Of a DNA stretch of 64,000 nucleotides, positions 44,501-54,371 are shown piece after piece (position 1 is the stretch's first letter; the number at the start of each line of letters is the position of its first letter). Origin of the DNA: Abditibacteriaceae bacterium (GTDB taxonomy: Bacteria > Armatimonadota > Abditibacteriia > Abditibacteriales > Abditibacteriaceae); the NCBI GenBank assembly GCA_019239895.1, contig JAFAZH010000033.1, positions 62,001 to 126,000 on the forward strand. The letters run 5' to 3'. The translations under genes and the position numbers were made by a program. The notes beneath the pieces are model-generated. The model ran no database searches, was not told the origin of the DNA, and saw only the letters and a program-made list of their open reading frames with translations.

Positions 44501-47500
44501 AGGTTAGAGTTCCATTGGTGACAATCAAAGTCACGCGCACCGGAGCCGCGCCCGCATCCGGGTCAGACACCGTGATAGCATTGCCGTTTCCCGTTGAGAA
44601 CGTTAAGGGCGCATCTTCCAGCGTGGTTTGATTGCCCGGCACCGTGTTGCTTGGCGGCTGATTGGTGGGATAGACCACTTCCACATTGCTGTAGGTGATG
44701 GTCTGGCGATTACCAACCGGGCCAAAGGTGATGGTGCCTGCATTCGTGCCGGTACTGGTGAAGACGGGATTGATGACACCGGTCAGGTCAACATTCAAGC
44801 TATCCAGGCCGGGGCCACCATCTACAAGCACTGGATAGTTGAGCGAAGGCGTAATGCTGATGTTGTCATTGCCGCCACCAGCATTGATCGTCACCGAACC
44901 ACCGGCTGCGGGATTGGCAAAGGTGGTCGTTTCAAAGGTTCCATCTGGGCTGCTCAGTTGCGAGTTGCCACCACCTACGTCTTGCAGCACGATATTATCC
45001 GAGGTGCCCGGCAGATTGAAGATGATGTTGGTGGCTGTGCCGCTATTGGAAATCGGGTCTGAGCCGCTGTAGTTGTAAGTGGCCGTGGTGCCGCCATTGA
45101 CTAAGCTAATGTTGCCATTGTGCCCGTTGGCATCGGTCGTGGTGTAGGTATAAGTGGCCGTGGTTTCCGCTCCGCCGACAATTTGCAGCACATCTCCTGG
45201 CGCTCCCGTTTGGGGGCCACCATCGTAGGTGATACCGCCTGCTGGCGCAAAGAGGCCACCGGCGGGATTATTGATGGTGAGCGTATCATTGCCTCCGCCA
45301 CCGTTGAAGGTTAAGGCGGGGAGATTACTAAAGGCCACCACCGGGCCAGCAACACCATTGGTGGTGAGTTGGTAGGTGCCGCTGTCCGGGCCAGTGGCTG
45401 TGACGACAAGGGTGTCGTTGTTGCCCGTGCCGCTAATCGCTGTGTTAGCAGTGATAGTCGCACTCGACGTGCGATTGGCGGGAGTGGTATCAGGAGATGG
45501 ACTGGTCACTGACGCCGTATTAGTGATGGTGGTATTGTCGGGCGTGTTGTTATTGACTCGCGCTACAATTGTGAAAGTGGCCGTCGCGCCACTGGCAAAG
45601 CTGTTGTTGCTCGCCGTCACGGTGCCCGCGCCGCCAGCAGCCGGTGTGGTCAAGGTGAAGGTTGGGCCACTATTCTGCGTAGCCGAGACAAACGTTGTAT
45701 GGGCCGGGAGGGTATCTGTAAGAGAAGTAGTCGTGGCAGCGCTGGGGCCATTATTGGTGAGACTGAGACTATAGGCAATGTTAGCCCCCGGAATAATCGG
45801 GGCTGTCGGCGCCGTTTTGGATAAAACCAGTTTGCTGAATTGCTGCAACTCAAACGCGCCAATATCAATACGACCATCTATGACACGGGGGAAGCCAGTA
45901 CCGCGCTGATCAGTAGTAGGCGGCGGGGTGAAGCCGGGATCACCCGCATCAATGGCTGGGCTACCCGACAGCAAAGCTAAGGTCTGAGTTGGCCCGCCAT
46001 TATCGGCTAACGGCCCCAACAAAGGGTCTTGGCCCGTGATATTATGGTTGCCCGTGAGTGTCGCGCCGGTGGTATCAAAGATCAGGTTGTAGTCCCCGGA
46101 ACTCATGCTGCCACTCAGGTCGGGATCTCTTCCACTATTATTGGCGACAATGCTGTTGTTGAGATTCAACGTCCCATTATTGGCAATCCCCCCGCCAATG
46201 CTAACGTTTATAGAATTATTGGCAATGGTGCTGTTATTTATCGTCGCCGTCGCGTCGTTCTCTAGCCCACCCCCACTGGCGGATGCGCTATTTCCGGTCA
46301 CGGTGCTATTAGTCAGCGTCAGGGTGCCCCCAAAATTATTAATCCCGCCACCTTGAGTGGCACTAGCCGTATTATTAGCAAGGGTGCTACTGTTCACGGT
46401 CAAGGTGCCATCATTGCTAATCCCTCCACCACCAGTATTCGCAACATTGTTAGCGATGGTGCTGCTATTTACTGTTGCAGTGCCATCATTTGCGATTCCA
46501 CCCGCGTTGTGAGCTGAAGCATTGCCACTCACGGTGCTGCTATTCAAGGTCAGGGTGCCGCTCACGTCATTCCAGATGCCTCCAGTCTCACTGTTCTGAG
46601 CGGAATTGTTGGTCAGGGTACTATTATTGACGGTCAGGGTACCATTATTGTAAATCCCCCCGGCAGAACCGAAAGCAACATTACTGTCAAGGACGCAGTT
46701 GCTAACCGTAAGAGTGCTCTGATCGTTCCTGATACCCCCGCCATCAGTAGTGCTGAAGCCATGGCTGATGGTCAAGGCGGAGATGCTAACGGTGGGGCCA
46801 GTGGCGGTGCCATTGGAGACAGTGAAAACACGAACGGCATTGTTGCCACTGACCGTCAACACGTTAGCGCCTGGCCCTTGGACCGTGAGGTTGGTGCTCA
46901 GGTTGGGCAGGGCCGCTGTCAGCGTGATGGTGCCCGTTACGTTGTTGGCAAAGGTGATGGTGGGCGTTCCCGTCAACGAGGCTGCGAACCCAATGGCTTC
47001 GCGCAGGGTGCAGTCGGTTGTGCCGCAGGTGCCGTCGTTGTGATCGGCAGTGGTGTTGACTACAATTGGGGAAGCCGCCTGGGGCGTGTCATTGTTCTGC
47101 ACTTCAAAAGCACCGATGTCGCTGCCATCGCCGCCTGTCGCGTTGGGATAGACATTGAGATTAACAGGCCGCGTCAGCCCGCGCTGATCTTTGCCCGTGC
47201 CACTCACATCCTGGCCCTGGTCAATGGCCGGGCTGCCTGCAAGGAGGGCCAGAGTCTGCGTCGGGCCACCATTATTGGTCAGTGCGCCGAGTTGAGGATC
47301 TGCGGTCACGGTGACACCGGTCAGGGCATTACCCCCGCTGCCATTGACTTTCACCAGATTAAACTTATTCGCGCCTGCCGCCGTGCCACCATTGATCGTG
47401 TTCACAAAGGCATCCGTCGCGCCGCCAGCAGTATTAGCAAGAATAGTGTTGCCAACGCTATAAGACACGCTCGCGGCATCGCCGAGCAGGTACAAGCCAC

Positions 47501-48731
47501 CGCCACCCTGGGCGGCACTGTTACCACTGAAGGTGCTACTACTGACCGTTACGCTGCCATTGCGGGAGAATACGCCGCCGCCGAAACCGCTGCCACTATG
47601 CGCGCCCGTGCCGCCCTGGGCCGTATTGCCTGCGATGGTAGCATTAGTGAGAGTGACCGTGCCGCCAAAATTAAAGACGGCCCCGCCTAATCCTGCGCCG
47701 CCGCCACCAATACCGCCGCCAAAGTTCGCGCCACCATTATTTCCATTACCGCCGCCAAAGCCAGCAGCGCCACTGCCCGTGCCGCCGCCGCCCGTGCCAC
47801 CACCGCCACCGCCAAAGCCGCCGTGACCGCCACCACCACCACCGCCACCGCCAAAGCCGCCAGCACCGCCACTAACGGCACCGCCGCCACCGCCACCAAA
47901 GCCAGCAGCGGCACCGCCAAAGCCAATACCGCCGTTTGGCCCACCGCCGTTCCCGCCAGTGTCGGGAGCGCCATCGCTAGCTAGCCCGCCGCCGCCCGTG
48001 CCAAAGCTGCCACCGCTCCCCGCATTGGCACCGCCGTTGCCACCAATAGCCTGATTACCAGTCAAGGTGCTATTTAAAATAGAGATGGTGCCTGCATTAA
48101 AGATCGCGCCTCCCAATCCGGCAGCCCCGCCACCCGTGTTGCCAGCGCCAGCGCCACCATTGCCACCTTGGGCTAAACCGCCGCTCAAAGTTACATTTTG
48201 CAGCGTCAGGTTGCCAGTTGCCGTAACCGCGAAGAGGCGCAAATTCGGCGTCCCGCCAGCGGTAGCACGGGCGATGGTGATACCGCTATTGCCCGTCAAG
48301 CCTTGCACTGTTATGCTGCTTGTCACCAGCAAGGCTGAGGAACCAAAGGAGCTATCTCCGACGGTATTAAGACTGATAGTTTGCCCTGCCAAGGCAGGCA
48401 CGAAATTGATGGTGTTAGCCCCACCTGCCGTGTTAGCCGCCGCGACCGCTTCGCGCAAAGAACAATCTGCATCGCAGGTGCCATCATTGGTATCAGCCGT
48501 TTTAGTAACGGTGAACGTGGCGGCAGAAGCCAGCCCCGCGCCCCAGAATAGCCCCAGCATCAGCCAGAGAGAGAGCCAACTCATGCCCCGATAATGACGA
48601 GATGATTTCTCCTGTGCCAAACCAGAGGGCACAATAGAAGGTGCTGTCTTGGGGTCAGGCGAAATGGCATGGAGCTTTAAAGAAGGCGGGGTTGTGATAG
48701 ACGACAAAGATGGCATGAGGACAAGACGCAT
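41538..48731 (-). CDS. Giant secreted CSLREA / beta-helix / Calx-beta protein
   Basis: A 2397-aa protein with a long pre-signal of 48 residues and a signal segment ending near LASAA (70). Order, roughly: CSLREA motif DGTCDADCSLREAV (75-95), Gly-rich repeats (190-350), a choice-of-anchor motif SPAIDQG (about 500), a second CSLREA (560), parallel beta-helix repeats rich in NNSTxxNN and GGGIxNxG (640-900), and SPAIDAG. Next come a DUF11 domain (about 970-1090), cadherin/Tandem-95-like repeats (1330-1780), two Calx-beta domains (1790-1995) and a C-terminal module shared with two neighbours. It is likely a surface or extracellular adhesin. AGGAG lies 6 nt before the ATG. Confidence 0.85.
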   Translation of the reverse strand: MRLVLMPSLSSITTPPSLKLHAISPDPKTAPSIVPSGLAQEKSSRHYRGMSWLSLWLMLGLFWGAGLASAATFTVTKTADTNDGTCDADCSLREAVAAANTAGGANTINFVPALAGQTISLNTVGDSSFGSSALLVTSSITVQGLTGNSGITIARATAGGTPNLRLFAVTATGNLTLQNVTLSGGLAQGGNGGAGAGNTGGGAAGLGGAIFNAGTISILNSTLTGNQAIGGNGGANAGSGGSFGTGGGGLASDGAPDTGGNGGGPNGGIGFGGAAAGFGGGGGGAVSGGAGGFGGGGGGGGGHGGFGGGGGGTGGGGTGSGAAGFGGGNGNNGGANFGGGIGGGGAGLGGAVFNFGGTVTLTNATIAGNTAQGGTGAHSGSGFGGGVFSRNGSVTVSSSTFSGNSAAQGGGGLYLLGDAASVSYSVGNTILANTAGGATDAFVNTINGGTAAGANKFNLVKVNGSGGNALTGVTVTADPQLGALTNNGGPTQTLALLAGSPAIDQGQDVSGTGKDQRGLTRPVNLNVYPNATGGDGSDIGAFEVQNNDTPQAASPIVVNTTADHNDGTCGTTDCTLREAIGFAASLTGTPTITFANNVTGTITLTAALPNLSTNLTVQGPGANVLTVSGNNAVRVFTVSNGTATGPTVSISALTISHGFSTTDGGGIRNDQSTLTVSNCVLDSNVAFGSAGGIYNNGTLTVNNSTLTNNSAQNSETGGIWNDVSGTLTLNSSTVSGNASAHNAGGIANDGTATVNSSTIANNVANTGGGGISNDGTLTVNSSTLANNTASATQGGGINNFGGTLTLTNSTVTGNSASASGGGLENDATATINNSTIANNSINVSIGGGIANNGTLNLNNSIVANNSGRDPDLSGSMSSGDYNLIFDTTGATLTGNHNITGQDPLLGPLADNGGPTQTLALLSGSPAIDAGDPGFTPPPTTDQRGTGFPRVIDGRIDIGAFELQQFSKLVLSKTAPTAPIIPGANIAYSLSLTNNGPSAATTTSLTDTLPAHTTFVSATQNSGPTFTLTTPAAGGAGTVTASNNSFASGATATFTIVARVNNNTPDNTTITNTASVTSPSPDTTPANRTSSATITANTAISGTGNNDTLVVTATGPDSGTYQLTTNGVAGPVVAFSNLPALTFNGGGGNDTLTINNPAGGLFAPAGGITYDGGPQTGAPGDVLQIVGGAETTATYTYTTTDANGHNGNISLVNGGTTATYNYSGSDPISNSGTATNIIFNLPGTSDNIVLQDVGGGNSQLSSPDGTFETTTFANPAAGGSVTINAGGGNDNISITPSLNYPVLVDGGPGLDSLNVDLTGVINPVFTSTGTNAGTITFGPVGNRQTITYSNVEVVYPTNQPPSNTVPGNQTTLEDAPLTFSTGNGNAITVSDPDAGAAPVRVTLIVTNGTLTLPATTGLTFTNGANGTASMVFTGTISNIKADLNGLVFTPALHSRSAGLLTITTNDLGNTGSGGARSATDNVVINITPVNHAPVANNDSYSTTATIALNAPAANGVLANDTDIDGDALTVGTPRPVSGPSHGTLTLKADGSFTYTPTANYSGPDSFTYAANDGTTNGNTATVSITVTSVNHAPLAVNDTYTTNEDTPLTVNAATGVLVNDTDLDGDALTVGAVVNNPAHGTLTVNPDGSFTYTPDADFNGSDSFTYHVFDGTTFSNTATVTLTITAVNDAPVNSVPGAQSVNQDTPLVFSSANNNALSISDVDAGTNPVQVTLAATNGTVALATLNGLTVTGGSNGSATITVSGTLASLNAALNGLRFTPGAGFTGAATLSLTTNDGGNTGAGGAKSTSSTVPITVNAVARTLSINSVSALEGDSGVTPAIFTVTLSAPSTVPVSVQFATADGTAKAGNDYLSTGGTLTFAPGETTKTIAVSVVGDTMQEDNETFLVLLSKPTGGATISTNAGVGTILDDDGPPSLAINDVQLTEGNSGTTNMTFTVTLTAPSGKPVSVDYATADGTATAGSDYMSTSGTLSFAPGQTSKTINVPIIGDTVVEPNETFLVKLSNSVGAPLTRAQGTGTIINDDQVPPTPLLSVNFSNVNNGDVYRSLPSLVGTVAEAFAPANTNLNVQVSIQRQSDGKYFTGSAWSASPTFFPATVANGVWTLAAGLLPTNTPNGQFLIDDQYNLTAIATDTTGHSASASLTLIIDHTPPTISITTPKDKAILISLLTIGGKIADGPGGTGVQKVLLSLVRVSDGKQWNGSSFVTPPNVKGILQPVVFLAQGDVAKGIYVRRSGLPTGADLTPGEYRILAVALDGATNRGEARSTFTVKSNTPPPVAAASTVALSIAKASVVTSTVQLRFLGALEAESASDVAHYNVEVNGHSVTVESAGYNAANHSVTLDLPTGALHAGDKVTVRWIHLADGQGALLNAQTGSITAQ

Positions 48732-48896
48732 ACAATTCTCCTATTGGTCATCCGCAACGGACACCAAGGGCCGGATAACTTTGGGTGACAGCATAGCTAC
48801 AACGACTTTTCGCTAAACCGGGCCAGCTTAGGTGTAGTGAGTTCGGGTATAAACTCAGGCGGCGAAGATGTTGGCCGATACATTAAGAGCGTGCTG

Positions 48897-48926
48897 ATTA
48901 TAAATGGTTTTCCTGTCTTTTGTCAA
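48897..48926 (-). promoter_or_regulatory. Consensus sigma-70 promoter of the 2397-aa protein gene
   Basis: On the minus strand TTGACA (48926-48921) and TATAAT (48902-48897) are both perfect and separated by 18 nt. The start codon is about 165 nt downstream, leaving a long leader. Confidence 0.8.
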
Positions 48927-48979
48927 GTCGTTCAGCTATCGCCACGAAGTTCTCTCTATGATTTTCCCAACGCCAAAAT

Positions 48980-49013
48980 AAAAGCGGTTGCACGAAATAG
49001 TGCAACCGCTTTT
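48980..49013 (-). terminator. Rho-independent terminator of the second giant gene
   Basis: A perfect 14-bp stem (AAAAGCGGTTGCAC with GTGCAACCGCTTTT) and a 6-nt loop, 45 nt past the stop at 49058. The stem differs from that at 41468 mainly by one base in its first 13 bp. Confidence 0.85.
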
Positions 49014-49057
49014 CACTCACCTCTACTCTGGTGCAGTTCTTCTGGAGCAGCCCTGCT

Positions 49058-52000
49058 TCACCGCGCTACAAAAGGCCCGCCCTGCCCTTGGAGCAGAGCA
49101 CCTTGAGCATCGCTCACCCCACTCCACTGCACTGTCACCTTATCCCCAGCGTGCAAACTACCATCGGGCAAGCTCAGCGTCACGCTATGGATGGTTGAAT
49201 CATAACCTGCGCTCTCGACTGTTATCCCCATACCATTAACTGTCGCGGTGTAATGCGCAGCATCTCCGGCACTCTCGGCATCGAGCGCCCCTAAGAAGCG
49301 CAACTGCACACTGTTCCCCGCGACACTGGTTTTAGCCAACGACAGCTTGATCGTTGAGGCAGTTGGTGGCCCTGCCGTGCTACTCTGCACAGTAAAGCTG
49401 CTGGTAGCCTGTGCACGATTGCCTGCTCCATCAATAGCTATGGCCAACAGACGATAGGTGCCTGGCTGTAAGCTCGTGCCACCAGGCAAACCGGTGCGCC
49501 GTGACCACACCCCTTTGGCTGCGTCCAGATTGGTGCTCAAGGCAAACGGCTGCGCCTTACCCCCCACCACAGGCGAAGTGACGAAGTTGGTGCCATTGAA
49601 GGATTTGCCATCGCTCGCGCGAATAATGGAGAGCAATACCTGTTTGACTCCCGTACCACCGGGCGCATCACTGGTGTGGCCGCCAATAGCTCCCAATCGG
49701 GTTAATTCCGCTTTGTCTTGGGGCTGCGTGATGGAGATCGTAGGCGAGGTGTGGTCAATGCTTAAGGTTACGCTGTCAGTTGCCGTATGGCCTAAGCCAT
49801 CATTAGCGGTCGCGGTAAGAGTATATTGATCGTCAATTAACAATTGACCATTAGGTGTGTTGTTGGGCAATGCACCTGTAGGCAAAGTCCAGGTGCCATT
49901 GGCAAAGTTGGCCGGAAAGAGCGTGGGAGAAGTACTCCAACCGCTGCCATCGAAGAACTTCTTATCACTCTGACGCTGGATGCTTACCTGCACCGTGAGG
50001 TTCGCGCCCGCAGGTGCATTGCTCTCCCCGGCACTGCCCACGACAGTGGGCAAGCTGCGGAAGATGTTACCTGTTCCGACATTAGTGAATTGCACACTCA
50101 CGATTGGATTGAGCACTGGTGGGGCGGTGTCATCATCTTGAATCAAGCCCGTACCCACCGAGTTAGCGAGGGTGGCATTGACCGCATTGACCAGGTTGAC
50201 AAAGAAGGTCTCATTGCCTTCCACCAGATTATCGCCGATGATCTGCACCGGCACAATTTGCGTGGTCTGGCCAGGGCTAAAGGTCAATGTGCCCGAAGTT
50301 GCCACATAATCGCTGCCCGCTTTGGCCGTGCCATCGGCGGTGGCATAGTCCACCGTGACAGTCTTGCCACTGAGATTGTTCAGGCTCACCGTGAAGAGAG
50401 CCTTATTGGTGTCGCCGAGGTTGCCCTCCACCACGCTCACGCTGTTAACACTCACTGTCGGAGCGCTATTGGCATTGAGGATGGTGCCCGTCCCCTGCGC
50501 CTTAAGGAGGGTAGTTTTGGTCGGGTTAGCAAGATTAACGGTAAAAGTTGAGGTATCACCATTGATCGTGTTGCCTATGATCGGCACCGCAATAGTCTGG
50601 CTGGTCTGGCCGGGAGCAAAAGTTAGCGTGCCGCTCACCGCAGTAAAGTCACTGCCAGCTTTGGCGGTGCCATTGATAGTCAGGTAATCCACCGTAATGG
50701 TCTGGCTGCTGGGGTTAGCCAGACTCACCGTGAAGTTGGCATTGGTGGTGCCGGTAGTGGGTTTGGTCACGGTGACATCGTTGATGCTGAGAGCGCCATC
50801 ATCATTAAGGATAGTGCCCACCGCTTGACCACGCGCTATCGTGGCATTAGATGGGGTGTTCAGGTTGAACGTGAAGCTCTTATCTGGCGCACTGAGATTA
50901 TTGCCTAAGACTGACACTACGATAGTTTTGCTGGTCTCGCCGGGAGCAAAGGTCAACGTGCCCGCGCTGGTGGTGTAATCTACCCCCGCAGTGGCCGTGC
51001 CGTTGGCAGTGGCATAGTTGACACTCACACTCTGGCTGCTGGCATTGCTCAGGCTAACCGTGAAGCTAAAAGGGGTGTTACCCGCATTGCCTTCATTGGC
51101 GGTCACATCGGCCACGCTGATAGAGGGTTGTCCATCGTCATTGAGGATGGTGCCTGTGCCCGTTGCGGTGGCAATAGTGGCATTGGTTGGCGCACTCAGG
51201 TTTACGGTGAAGGTCTCGTCTGGCTCTTGTTTGGTGTCGCCATTGACAGCAATCGTGATGGTTTTGCTGGTCTCACCAGGAGCAAAGGTCAGGGTGCCGT
51301 TTTGCGCTACATAGTCATTATCGGCCACTGTCGCCGTGCCATCCGCCGTAGCATAGCCCACGGTAATCGGGAGGCTGCTGGGATTGGAGAGCGTGGCGGT
51401 GAAGGTGAAGTTGCTGGTGCCGCTATTACCTTCTTTGGCCGTCACGCTGTTGATGGAGACGGTGGGCTGGACATCATCATTGCGAATCGTGCCCGTGCCT
51501 GTGGCCGTAGCGATAGTGGCATTGGCGGCATTGCTCAGGTTTACGGTGAAAGTTTCATTCGGTTCAAACTTAAGGTCACCATTGATGGGCACAATCAAAG
51601 TTTGGGTGGTCTGGCCGGGGGTAAAGGTGAGCGTGCCGGAAGTGGCAACATAATCGTTATCAGCGGTGGTGGCCGTGCCGTTGGCGGTGGCATAGTTCAC
51701 AGTCACCGGGGCAGCACTGTTGGGCACATCCAAAGTCACTGTGAAGACGGCGTTGGTGGTGCCGCTATTGCCTTCAGCCAGCGTCACATTGTTAATCGAA
51801 AGTCTGGGAATGGCGTTCAGGATGTTGACCGTCTCGAAGTTGAGATAATTAACTGGCTGCACACCCAATGAAGTGATACTATTGGCACCCCGCGTCACGG
51901 CGCGACCCTGCGCATCATAGTTCAGCACATCGCCTGGCGCTCCCGTAGGGTTGTTGCCATCCAGATTATAAGTCGTCGCAGCGGAGGCTTGCACATTAAA

Positions 52001-54022
52001 GGTATCACTGTTCTGCCCACCCGTGACATTGAGCGTTTGAATATTATTGTAAGTCACTGGGGGCAGGGTGCTGCCGACGATAGAAGTTGGCGTGAGGTTG
52101 TAGACACTGGCCGCGAAGTCATTGCTATTGTTGACAGTCAGGGTGTTAGCACCCGCACCCCCATTCACGGTGATGGACGACGTATAGCCATTGTCAAGGC
52201 GGCTTACCCTCACCGTCTCGCCATCGCTGCTGTCATTGATAGTCAACGAGTTGGTAGGATTGGCAAAATCAGTCGTCTCGAAAGTGGCGTTGCCGCTGCT
52301 TAAACGCGAGAGGCCATCATTAAGGTTGCCGTTATCGCCTAACTGGGCCAGGTTATCGCCATCGCCAGAGGGCAAATTAAAGATAATGTCAGACGCCGTC
52401 CCGGTGTTGGTGATAGGAGCCAGACCAGTGTAATGATAGAGGGCCGTGGTGCCACCGTTGACCAGAGTAATGGTGCCATTATGTCCGTTGGCATCTGTCG
52501 AACCGTAGGTATAGGTGGCGCTGGTTTCGCTGCCGCCCACGATTTGCAGGCTATCGCCCGGCGCTCCGTTCTGGCCGCCGCCATCGTAGTTGATGCCATT
52601 GACGGGAGCAAACAAACCACCAACGGGATTGTTGATAATAAGGGTGTCATTACCCGCCCCACCATTGAAGCTGAAGGAGAGAATGCCAGTGAAGCTAATA
52701 ACCGGGCCAACGACACCATTCGAGGTGAGTTGGTAGGTACCGCTGTTGGGGCCGGTGGCATTTACCACCAACACATCGTCGTTACCTGTGCCCGTGATTT
52801 GATCTTGCACTGTGGTATTGAACGTAGATTGATTATTGGCGCTATTGGTGTCAGAAGTCGTGCTGAATGTATTGGCGGGGATGGGGAGGATAGTGCCAGA
52901 GGGCGTGGCGGGATCAATATATATCACAAGGGTAAAAGTCTGCGTGCCGCCAGGGGGGAGCGGAGCACCATTAGCGGGGCCGCTGCTTTGAGTGAACGAG
53001 ACCAGCGAGGTATGGCTCGGCAAGGTGCCAAAAACGCCTGTCGATTGGGCATCGCTGGGGCCGTTATTGGTCTGGGTGATGGTGTAGGTGACATCGCTGC
53101 CAGGAATGGCGGTGGCCGGGCCAGTAATGTTCACTGATAGATCGGCCTGGGTATTGACGGTGGTATTGACCGTGGACGTGCCGTTAGTAGCGATATTGGG
53201 GTCAAAACTTGCCGTCGTGACCGTCGCTGTATTACTAAGAGTACTGCCAGCAGCGGCGTTAGCAGGAATCGCTGCGACCACGGTAATGGTCTGGGAGGCT
53301 CCAGGGGCCAAGATAGCGATGGTATCACTTATGGTATTACCTGTATTCAACAGGTTGAACTGCGGTCCGACAGCGGGCTGGCTCTGCGACACAAAAGTGA
53401 CGCCAGCAGGTAACACGTCACTCAAGGTTACACTTTGAGCATAGCCCAAACCATTATTAGTGATAGCGAGGGTGTAGGTGATGTTGCTGCCCGCCAGCAC
53501 CGAGGCTGGCCCGGTTTTAGCAATCGTTACATTGGGCAGCACGAACTGGCCACGGATCTCGCCGCCAGGGAATGGTGCAGTGTGGATGTTAGTATAAAAG
53601 TTTCCTGCTTGCAGATCTGTTACCTGGGCTGAGGTCAGAGTCGCCGTCTGCTGTGGAACCGTGCCGCTGGTAGCCGCAGGCACTCCAGTTAAATCAACAA
53701 CTACGGGGCCATTAGAACCGGCGGGTGCATCATGAATGTGAACTGCCGTAGCGGTGCCCGTTAGACCCGTAAAAGATTCATTGATAGTAATAATATTGGT
53801 CACAGTATCCAACACTATAGTCGCGCTGCCCGTGGCGGGTGAGGCCGTAGGTGGCACCTGTTGAGCACCATTCAGCGTGGCGGTGAAGGTTTGGAGAACA
53901 GCGTGGGCCGGGATTGCTGTCAGCCCCCATAGCAGGACACCACAAAGCGCCAGTAGGCGCGTCCGCCACACGCCACTTGTCCAACCTGATCCTGAACTCT
54001 GACCAACCGTTACCTGCTGCAT
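49058..54022 (-). CDS. Giant secreted CHRD / DUF11 / Calx-beta protein
   Basis: About 1654 aa. The signal peptide ends near AHAVLQ (42). A CHRD domain follows (FTATLNGAQQVPP, HIHDAPAG, GGEIRGQF; about 43-160), then two DUF11 domains (about 165-400) and a region with GGAGNDTLIINNP (about 430-620). Five Calx-beta domains come next, each with an EGNxG start or variant, a YATADGTA core and GTLTFxPGxT (about 740-1290). The end is the C-terminal module also present in the 2397-aa protein. GAGGAG 5 nt before the ATG at 54022 supports this start rather than one eight codons earlier. Probably calcium-binding and surface-exposed. Confidence 0.85.
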   Translation of the reverse strand: MQQVTVGQSSGSGWTSGVWRTRLLALCGVLLWGLTAIPAHAVLQTFTATLNGAQQVPPTASPATGSATIVLDTVTNIITINESFTGLTGTATAVHIHDAPAGSNGPVVVDLTGVPAATSGTVPQQTATLTSAQVTDLQAGNFYTNIHTAPFPGGEIRGQFVLPNVTIAKTGPASVLAGSNITYTLAITNNGLGYAQSVTLSDVLPAGVTFVSQSQPAVGPQFNLLNTGNTISDTIAILAPGASQTITVVAAIPANAAAGSTLSNTATVTTASFDPNIATNGTSTVNTTVNTQADLSVNITGPATAIPGSDVTYTITQTNNGPSDAQSTGVFGTLPSHTSLVSFTQSSGPANGAPLPPGGTQTFTLVIYIDPATPSGTILPIPANTFSTTSDTNSANNQSTFNTTVQDQITGTGNDDVLVVNATGPNSGTYQLTSNGVVGPVISFTGILSFSFNGGAGNDTLIINNPVGGLFAPVNGINYDGGGQNGAPGDSLQIVGGSETSATYTYGSTDANGHNGTITLVNGGTTALYHYTGLAPITNTGTASDIIFNLPSGDGDNLAQLGDNGNLNDGLSRLSSGNATFETTDFANPTNSLTINDSSDGETVRVSRLDNGYTSSITVNGGAGANTLTVNNSNDFAASVYNLTPTSIVGSTLPPVTYNNIQTLNVTGGQNSDTFNVQASAATTYNLDGNNPTGAPGDVLNYDAQGRAVTRGANSITSLGVQPVNYLNFETVNILNAIPRLSINNVTLAEGNSGTTNAVFTVTLDVPNSAAPVTVNYATANGTATTADNDYVATSGTLTFTPGQTTQTLIVPINGDLKFEPNETFTVNLSNAANATIATATGTGTIRNDDVQPTVSINSVTAKEGNSGTSNFTFTATLSNPSSLPITVGYATADGTATVADNDYVAQNGTLTFAPGETSKTITIAVNGDTKQEPDETFTVNLSAPTNATIATATGTGTILNDDGQPSISVADVTANEGNAGNTPFSFTVSLSNASSQSVSVNYATANGTATAGVDYTTSAGTLTFAPGETSKTIVVSVLGNNLSAPDKSFTFNLNTPSNATIARGQAVGTILNDDGALSINDVTVTKPTTGTTNANFTVSLANPSSQTITVDYLTINGTAKAGSDFTAVSGTLTFAPGQTSQTIAVPIIGNTINGDTSTFTVNLANPTKTTLLKAQGTGTILNANSAPTVSVNSVSVVEGNLGDTNKALFTVSLNNLSGKTVTVDYATADGTAKAGSDYVATSGTLTFSPGQTTQIVPVQIIGDNLVEGNETFFVNLVNAVNATLANSVGTGLIQDDDTAPPVLNPIVSVQFTNVGTGNIFRSLPTVVGSAGESNAPAGANLTVQVSIQRQSDKKFFDGSGWSTSPTLFPANFANGTWTLPTGALPNNTPNGQLLIDDQYTLTATANDGLGHTATDSVTLSIDHTSPTISITQPQDKAELTRLGAIGGHTSDAPGGTGVKQVLLSIIRASDGKSFNGTNFVTSPVVGGKAQPFALSTNLDAAKGVWSRRTGLPGGTSLQPGTYRLLAIAIDGAGNRAQATSSFTVQSSTAGPPTASTIKLSLAKTSVAGNSVQLRFLGALDAESAGDAAHYTATVNGMGITVESAGYDSTIHSVTLSLPDGSLHAGDKVTVQWSGVSDAQGALLQGQGGPFVAR

Positions 54023-54242
54023 AATGTCTCCTCTGGGGGCTGCCATTATTGGCCCAAAACTACCGTGATCAGAAATACTAACGGCTCAAAGAAATGCAAG
54101 GGTAAACGTTGGGTAAGGTATGATAGGCTACCAACTACAGGACGAATACCAATGCTCCGACGACTCCGTCATGGGGTGCAAATGAGGCAGTGGGTTGCAG
54201 TGAGAAAACAGCAACTCTAATGATGAAGTGACAGACAGCCTC

Positions 54243-54272
54243 ATTATACACCGCAACCAATCTTACCGTCAA
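54243..54272 (-). promoter_or_regulatory. Sigma-70-type promoter of the second giant gene
   Basis: On the minus strand TTGACG (54272-54267) and TATAAT (54248-54243) are 18 nt apart, the same spacing as in the promoter of the other giant gene. The spacer and flanks are not alike. Confidence 0.7.
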
Positions 54273-54337
54273 AGATTTTGTGACACCTCCGCTCGGCTAA
54301 GCTGCAAGATAGGGACAAAGTCTCACATACCGTCAAG

Positions 54338-54371
54338 GCAACAGCGACCCCGGCTGCGGGGTCGCTGTTGC
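54338..54371. terminator. Strong hairpin after the third module copy
   Basis: A perfect 15-bp stem (GCAACAGCGACCCCG with its complement) and a 4-nt loop. It lacks a T-run on the minus strand, so it may only be a stabilising hairpin or a remnant terminator. Confidence 0.5.

Larger units (their letters stand above)
48732..49057. other. Gap between the two giant genes
   Basis: It contains the promoter of the downstream giant gene (48897-48926), an untranslated leader of about 150 nt and, at the far end, the terminator of the upstream giant gene (48980-49013). I checked the leader for the c-di-GMP-I riboswitch core and did not find it. No small gene is seen. Confidence 0.6.

Noticed and set aside
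48732..48890. A riboswitch in the long leader of the giant gene
   Set aside because: The conserved core of the c-di-GMP-I class is not present and no other class was recognisable.
41791..53632. Many long plus-strand open frames opposite the two giant genes
   Set aside because: They are antisense shadows of repetitive Thr/Gly/Asn-rich coding sequence, have no family resemblance and no start signals, while the minus-strand frames carry complete domain series, ribosome-binding sites, promoters and terminators.
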